NCBI GenBank assembly: GCA_024275135.1
Contig: JAJRZS010000046.1
Span: forward strand, 1 to 64,000
Length of the DNA: 64,000 nt
Reading direction: 5' to 3'
Source of the DNA: Planctomycetota bacterium
Lineage (GTDB): Bacteria > Planctomycetota > UBA1135
The notes under the pieces were generated by a model, which worked only from the letters and a program-made list of their open reading frames with translations, had not been told where the DNA came from and did no database searches. A program made the translations under genes and the position numbers. Below, in pieces: positions 60,463 to 64,000 of this stretch; the first letter of the stretch is position 1, and each line of letters starts with the position of its first letter.

Positions 60463-61241
60463 TGAGGTAACACCACACCGGGGCCATGGGTAACCGGCAG
60501 CAGGCGGCAGGCGGAGCCAAAAACCTGTTGCAACAAAGATTCTTGCAGGATGTCGGCAGGCGGACCGCTAGCCAAAATGCGGCCGTGATGCAGCACGGTG
60601 ATGCGGTTGGCAAAGGCGGCGCCGAGATTCCAATCATGGGTGACGCAGGCCACGCCCATGCCGGTGTCGGCGAGCTTGGCTAACAGGCGGAATAGTGAGG
60701 CTTGGTGATGGAGATCCAGCATGGCTGCGGGTTCATCCAACAGCAGGTATTGCGGCTTTTGCGCGAGCACACTGGCAATGAGAACGCGTCGTCTCTCGCC
60801 GCCGGAGAGTTGGGCCAAAGAGCGGTGCTGCAAGTCGGTGGCGTCGACCAACTCCAAGGCTTGGCGGATGGCGCTTTGGGTGGCAGGGCTGCGTTGGCGG
60901 TCAAACCAATGACCGTGACCGGCGACCCGCGCGCCTAGGGCCACGGTTTGTTCCACGCTGTAGGCGAAGACCGGGTTGATTTCTTGTGGCAAAAAACCAA
61001 TCACGCGGGCCCGCTTGGCCAGAGGGAGTTGCTGCAATTCTTGCTGTTCCAGCAACACTTGACCCTGGCGCGGAATATGGAGGCCGGCCAAGGCGCGGAG
61101 CAAGGTGCTTTTGCCAGCACCGTTGGGCCCGACCAACACATCGAAACGTCCTGGCTCTAGACAGAAATCCAGGTTTTCGAGTACTGCTGGCTGGTTTGCA
61201 GTGCCGTAAGCCAGAGTAAGGGCGGTGGCGCGCAGGCTCAC
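60459..61241 (-). CDS. ABC ATPase for iron/cobalamin uptake (FecE/BtuD-type)
   Basis: A protein of 260 residues from the GTG at 61241; the frame extends to an ATG at 61304, giving 281. VSLRATALTLAYG then starts the domain as usual. Walker A is GPNGAGKSTLLR, signature LAQLSGGERRRVLIA, Walker B YLLLDEPAAMLDLHH, and the switch His is in VTHDWNLG. It pairs with the permease, with a 4-bp overlap. It is divergent from gmhA, whose ATG overlaps the longer start. Confidence 0.86.
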   Translation of the reverse strand: MSLRATALTLAYGTANQPAVLENLDFCLEPGRFDVLVGPNGAGKSTLLRALAGLHIPRQGQVLLEQQELQQLPLAKRARVIGFLPQEINPVFAYSVEQTVALGARVAGHGHWFDRQRSPATQSAIRQALELVDATDLQHRSLAQLSGGERRRVLIASVLAQKPQYLLLDEPAAMLDLHHQASLFRLLAKLADTGMGVACVTHDWNLGAAFANRITVLHHGRILASGPPADILQESLLQQVFGSACRLLPVTHGPGVVLPQ

Positions 61242-61302
61242 CCCACCATCATGGCCCTCCGCCCGCCGTCGGGAAAGCAGGCGGAGGCGGTTAGAATCGG
61301 GC

Positions 61303-61890
61303 ATGGCATCGGCGGCCCCCTCCCTTCTGTTGCGGCGGATTGAAGAAGCGCAGCAAACCTTTGCAGCCCTCGGCGACGATTTTGTGGCTGTGGTTCAGGA
61401 GGCGGCAACGATGGCGATTCGCGCCCTCCGCGAGGGGGGTGGGGTTTATCTCCTCGGCAATGGGGGTAGCGCGGCCGACGCCCAGCATTGGGCGGCTGAG
61501 TTGGTGGGGCGGTATTTGGCCGAGCGCCCACCGCTGAATGTGCATGCGCTCACGGTGAATTCCTCCACCACCTCCGCCTTGGTGAATGATTATCCGCCCG
61601 AGGAAGTGTTCCAACGCCAAGTACGCGCCCATATGCGCAAAGGCGATGTGTTGGTAGCCATTTCCACCAGCGGCAACAGTGCCAATGTGCTGCTGGCGGT
61701 GGAAGCCGCGCGGGAAAAGGGCGCGCAGGTGGTTGGCGTAACTGGAGAGGGCGGCGGTGCCCTGGCGCCTCTTTGCAATGTGGTCTTTCGGGCCCCCAGC
61801 GCAGACACTCCCCGAATTCAAGAGGCCCACCTCTTTTTTGGCCATTGTTTCTGTGAGCTGGTCGAAAACGCCTTTTCCGCGGGGAATTAG
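61303..61890 (+). CDS. gmhA: Phosphoheptose isomerase (SIS domain)
   Basis: A protein of 195 residues from MASAAPS. GGVYLLGNGGSAADAQHWAAELVGRY is the SIS fold, and LVAISTSGNSANVLLAVEAAREKGA with VVGVTGEGG follows. QEAHLFFGHCFCELVE has the conserved His. It makes D-glycero-D-manno-heptose 7-phosphate from sedoheptulose 7-phosphate for LPS core heptose. This fits a Gram-negative-type cell wall. The upstream frame to 61225 is antisense to the ATPase. Confidence 0.9.
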   Translation: MASAAPSLLLRRIEEAQQTFAALGDDFVAVVQEAATMAIRALREGGGVYLLGNGGSAADAQHWAAELVGRYLAERPPLNVHALTVNSSTTSALVNDYPPEEVFQRQVRAHMRKGDVLVAISTSGNSANVLLAVEAAREKGAQVVGVTGEGGGALAPLCNVVFRAPSADTPRIQEAHLFFGHCFCELVENAFSAGN

Positions 61891-62023
61891 GCCGAAATTA
61901 TAGGAATTCCCAAATTTTTCGGCACCAAACTTCTGATGGGATAGTCTTCCCTGCATGGCGTGTTTTCTTGTAGGAACTTCCCCGCGCCATCCGTCCAACA
62001 CCACCCCGAATACCAACTCAGCT

Positions 62024-62851
62024 ATGCGTTTCTCTGCCTCCATCTTCACCCTTTTTGTTGCCACAGTGCTCGCTTCTTGCGGCGGTGGCGCCCTCACTTC
62101 CTCCGGCAGCAGCGCCGGTGCCGGCTCCGGCTCCGGTTCTGGTTCCGGCGGGGTGAATTTCACCATGGGCGACATGAACGGTGACTGGACCGGCGAGATG
62201 ATCCCTGCCAATCCGGCGCAAACCAGTCGCAACTTCTACATCCGTGTGGATAACGGCGTGGTTACCGATTGCGCCGAGGGTTTTGGCAGCCAGTGGAATC
62301 CCTCCACCGCCAACATCACCATGGATTTCACCAACCAAGGCTACTTGGATATTGCTGCCACCTCTTTCGGCGCGGATGGGGATTGTTCCATCCAGGGCAC
62401 GATGAATTTGGCGATGAACATGATCAACGGCACGGCGCGCGTTCTGCATTCGAATGGCACTTTGTTTGAAGGCACCTTCGAGTTGCGCCGCAGCACGGGT
62501 CCGGGTCATTTCAACCTTGGTTTGATTAAGGGCTTGTGGAATGGTCGTGGTGCCAATAGCCGCGATAAATTCCGCTTGGCAAGCATCGACGTTGATGCTA
62601 ATGGTGTGGTGCAAACTGCCGAAGTCGTCAACCCCTCCAACTCCAATTTGGTGCATACCTACTCGCCTGGCGCCGGCGTGCTGGCCTACTTTGATGATTC
62701 CATCGGCCGCATGAACAATGTGGTGCTTACCGCCGACGACGGCTCCACGCTCAGCTTCGACTTTTTGCTCATCAATGATTTGGGCACTTTGATCACCGGC
62801 CCTGGCGTGGATTCCACTTTGGGCAGTGGTCACATTGAGCTTACGCACTAA
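62024..62851 (+). CDS. Putative lipoprotein, hypothetical
   Basis: A protein of 275 residues with a lipobox (LFVATVLASCGGG) and a Gly/Ser-rich linker (about 25-45, GSGSGSG). The body is a beta-rich domain (MGDMNGDWTGEMIPANP, FNLGLIKGLWNGRG, GSGHIELTH), and no known domain is recognised. It probably sits in the outer membrane. The ATG at 62024 starts the signal, and the 23 codons upstream are not homologous to a signal. About 133 bp precede it, with a weak palindrome (GCCGAAA ... TTTCGGC, 61891-61923). Confidence 0.7.
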   Translation: MRFSASIFTLFVATVLASCGGGALTSSGSSAGAGSGSGSGSGGVNFTMGDMNGDWTGEMIPANPAQTSRNFYIRVDNGVVTDCAEGFGSQWNPSTANITMDFTNQGYLDIAATSFGADGDCSIQGTMNLAMNMINGTARVLHSNGTLFEGTFELRRSTGPGHFNLGLIKGLWNGRGANSRDKFRLASIDVDANGVVQTAEVVNPSNSNLVHTYSPGAGVLAYFDDSIGRMNNVVLTADDGSTLSFDFLLINDLGTLITGPGVDSTLGSGHIELTH

Positions 62852-62895
62852 AGCTGCTCTAAAGCGAAACCGATAAGGTGGAGCTTGGCCTTGCG

Positions 62896-62922
62896 TAGCA
62901 TGAAAGCCGTGCTATCATGCTA
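62896..62922 (+). promoter_or_regulatory. Likely HigA operator and promoter
   Basis: TAGCATGA (62896-62903) and TCATGCTA (62915-62922) form an inverted repeat with an 11-bp spacer. A -10-like TATCAT lies at 62913-62918, with TTGCGT at 62891-62896 as a possible -35 at 16-bp spacing. It lies just before the toxin remnant, where HigA or HigBA complexes usually bind. Confidence 0.5.
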
Positions 62923-62923
62923 A

Positions 62924-63097
62924 GATGATTCGGCGGAATGTTTGGAAGACCTCAAAATTCCTCCTGGGAATCGCCTTGAGGCCTTGGTGGGCAAGCGGGA
63001 AGGCCAGCACAGTAATCGAATCAACCGCCAATATCGCATTTGTTTCCGGTGGACGGATTCCGGGCCAGATTTCGTTGAGATTGTTGATTACCACTAG
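62924..63097 (+). pseudogene. higB: HigB toxin remnant lacking its N-terminal half
   Basis: The frame ends at TAG 63095-63097 and is open only back to TAA 62921. It reads [17 protein letters not shown] ... [16 protein letters not shown] ... VEIVDYH, the C-terminal half of HigB (RelE superfamily, mRNA interferase), including the RICFRW strand and the terminal Asp-Tyr-His. The usual first 40 or so residues are missing. An ATG at 62925 (Met-Ile-Arg, like a HigB start) is in another frame and 20 bp ahead, so an internal deletion is likely. TTG 62942 could still start a 51-residue product. It lies just before the intact higA. Confidence 0.7.
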
Positions 63098-63108
63098 GGA
63101 GAAAAGCC

Positions 63109-63417
63109 ATGGTTAGAGTTCCAACCCATCGTCGCCCCACTCATCCGGGAGAAATGCTCCTTGAGGAGTTTCTTGAACCTATGGACCTCACCCAAAGGGA
63201 GCTTGCCGATAGCATTCACGTTCCTTATCAGCGCGTGAATGAACTTGTGAACCAGCGTCGCGGCGTAACGCCGAGCACGGCTCTGCGTCTGGCGAAGTTT
63301 TTTGGAACGACAGCCGGTTACTGGATGAACCTTCAGTTGCGTTGGGATTTATTCCACACGCAGTTGGAGGAAAAGGAGGAGCTTAAGCAAATTCGAAAAA
63401 CCCGGCGGTCGAGCTAA
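63109..63417 (+). CDS. higA: HigA-family antitoxin (XRE type)
   Basis: A protein of 102 residues with PTHPGEMLLEEFLEPMDLTQRELADSIHVPYQRVNELVNQRRGVTPSTALRLAKFFGTTAGYWMNLQ, the HigA helix-turn-helix core. GGGAGA sits 8 bp before the ATG. It would bind the operator at 62896-62922 and neutralise HigB. The partner toxin is truncated, so HigA may now serve only as a regulator or may be an orphan. It overlaps the next minus-strand gene by 4 bp. Confidence 0.92.
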   Translation: MVRVPTHRRPTHPGEMLLEEFLEPMDLTQRELADSIHVPYQRVNELVNQRRGVTPSTALRLAKFFGTTAGYWMNLQLRWDLFHTQLEEKEELKQIRKTRRSS

Positions 63418-64000
63418 TGCTCTAAAGCCGCGCGCATTTGGCGGGCCGTCTCGAGCATGGAGGGGCCGGGTAGTAAAAGTTGGCTGCCGATGAGGTTGTA
63501 GATGCGTTCGCTTTGCACCGCCGGTAGGTTGGGAAAACTGCGGCGCCAAACAGCCAAGGCCTGCGCATCCAAAACGGAACGCTGCTCGGCTTGGGCGTCG
63601 GTTTTCAATTCCAAAATTACTTCCGGTGCGGCCCGAATCAAGCGCTCTTCATTGAGATCGAAATAATCTCGGTGGCTGCCGTCCAGCGCATTGGTGCCAC
63701 CGACCAGTTCTAGCAGTTCGTTGAGAAAACCTTGGTCTCCGGCCACCATCAAAGCGGAGGCTTCCTCCTGGCGGCGAAAAATAACCAACAAAACCTTGGG
63801 CCTGGAGGAAGGGGAGCTGGGGGTGAATCCCAGCAGTTCTTGGTCGAACTTTTGCAGTAGCGCCTCGGCTGCGCTGCGGACTTGGAACCGATTGCCCAGC
63901 CATTGGATTTCCTCCCGCCATTCTCGCAAGGTGTCGGTAGTACAGGCATGAAAAGCGATGTGGTTGGCGGCACAAAGTTGCTCCACCTTGGGAATGTGGC
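63414..64000 (-). CDS. Periplasmic binding protein for metal-chelate/cobalamin uptake, partial
   Basis: The gene's 5' end is beyond the right edge, leaving 195 residues. The open frame at the edge reads HIPKVEQLCAANHIAF. LVGGTNALDGSHRDYFDLNEERLIRAAPEVILEL and YNLIGSQLLLPGPSMLETARQM are the BtuF/FhuD-type (cluster A-II) end. It would deliver substrate to the permease and ATPase at 59464-61241, which lie on the same strand about 2.2 kb downstream. The separating genes (gmhA, the lipoprotein, higBA) are on the other strand. Confidence 0.82.
   Translation of the reverse strand, partial: HIPKVEQLCAANHIAFHACTTDTLREWREEIQWLGNRFQVRSAAEALLQKFDQELLGFTPSSPSSRPKVLLVIFRRQEEASALMVAGDQGFLNELLELVGGTNALDGSHRDYFDLNEERLIRAAPEVILELKTDAQAEQRSVLDAQALAVWRRSFPNLPAVQSERIYNLIGSQLLLPGPSMLETARQMRAALEH

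Noticed and set aside
61891-61923. A palindrome after gmhA (GCCGAAA ... TTTCGGC) as a terminator.
   Set aside because: The stem has only 7 bp with a 19-base loop and lacks a T-tail after it. It could still be a weak binding site.
62925-63116. A 63-residue ORF from ATG 62925 as a separate gene.
   Set aside because: It is out of frame with the HigB homology over its whole length and has no recognisable features.

Overview
The window reads as one contig of a Gram-negative-type bacterial chromosome of moderate GC content. It has short intergenic gaps, many 1-4 bp start/stop overlaps, and no tRNA or rRNA gene that I could find. Outer-surface glycan genes, a Pho regulon, a large FG-GAP/VCBS repeat protein, a DUF3299 lipoprotein, a PstA with a long insert and several sulfotransferase-like genes together suggest a Planctomycetota-like organism. 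That placement is an inference from gene content and needs marker-gene phylogeny. No stretch longer than about 300 bases lacks a gene or gene remnant.

Region 1 (1-5.4 kb) is a compact type II-C CRISPR locus. Cas9, Cas1 and Cas2 lie on the minus strand and all Cas9 catalytic motifs are intact. I see a single 36-bp repeat (641-676) beyond cas2. Upstream of cas9, on the opposite strand, is a matching anti-repeat (5334-5367) followed by two hairpins and a T-run, a convincing tracrRNA that is not a protein feature. No second repeat is visible. The lone repeat directly follows small phage-like genes, and the last small ORF ends inside it.

Region 2 (5.4-24.6 kb) is mostly housekeeping: feoAB, rpiA, a (p)ppGpp-hydrolase-like HD protein, prfB with its programmed frameshift, purH, a Cas4/RecB-like Fe-S nuclease, an MscS channel, pdxH behind a perfect hairpin, a reversed-order 3-hydroxyacyl-CoA dehydrogenase/enoyl-CoA hydratase fusion, an ABC transporter with a DUF3299 lipoprotein, an aldolase, a FIST protein, HIT and Trm112 proteins, and phoB-phoR.

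Region 3 (24.7-34.9 kb) has five glycan genes placed between phoBR and pstSCAB-phoU.

Region 4 (34.9-58.9 kb) is a large polysaccharide locus. It holds UDP-L-FucNAc synthesis (capE, capF, capG) with a partner glycosyltransferase, a MurJ-like flippase, three sulfotransferase-like proteins, a sulfatase-fold protein lacking the formylglycine cysteine, a frameshifted SGNH/MBOAT O-acetylation pair, a GT2-GT4 fusion, an ABC-2 glycan exporter (wzm/wzt), a WecA/WbpL-like initiating enzyme and a WbpM-like epimerase/dehydratase. The genes are consistent with a surface glycan containing FucNAc that may be sulfated and O-acetylated. A sulfotransferase with a coiled-coil tail, coupled to the exporter, is a candidate chain terminator.

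Region 5 (58.9-64 kb) has a parvulin, a FecCD-type permease and ATPase with a matching binding protein at the window end, gmhA, a lipoprotein, and a HigBA toxin-antitoxin locus whose toxin has lost its N-terminal half.
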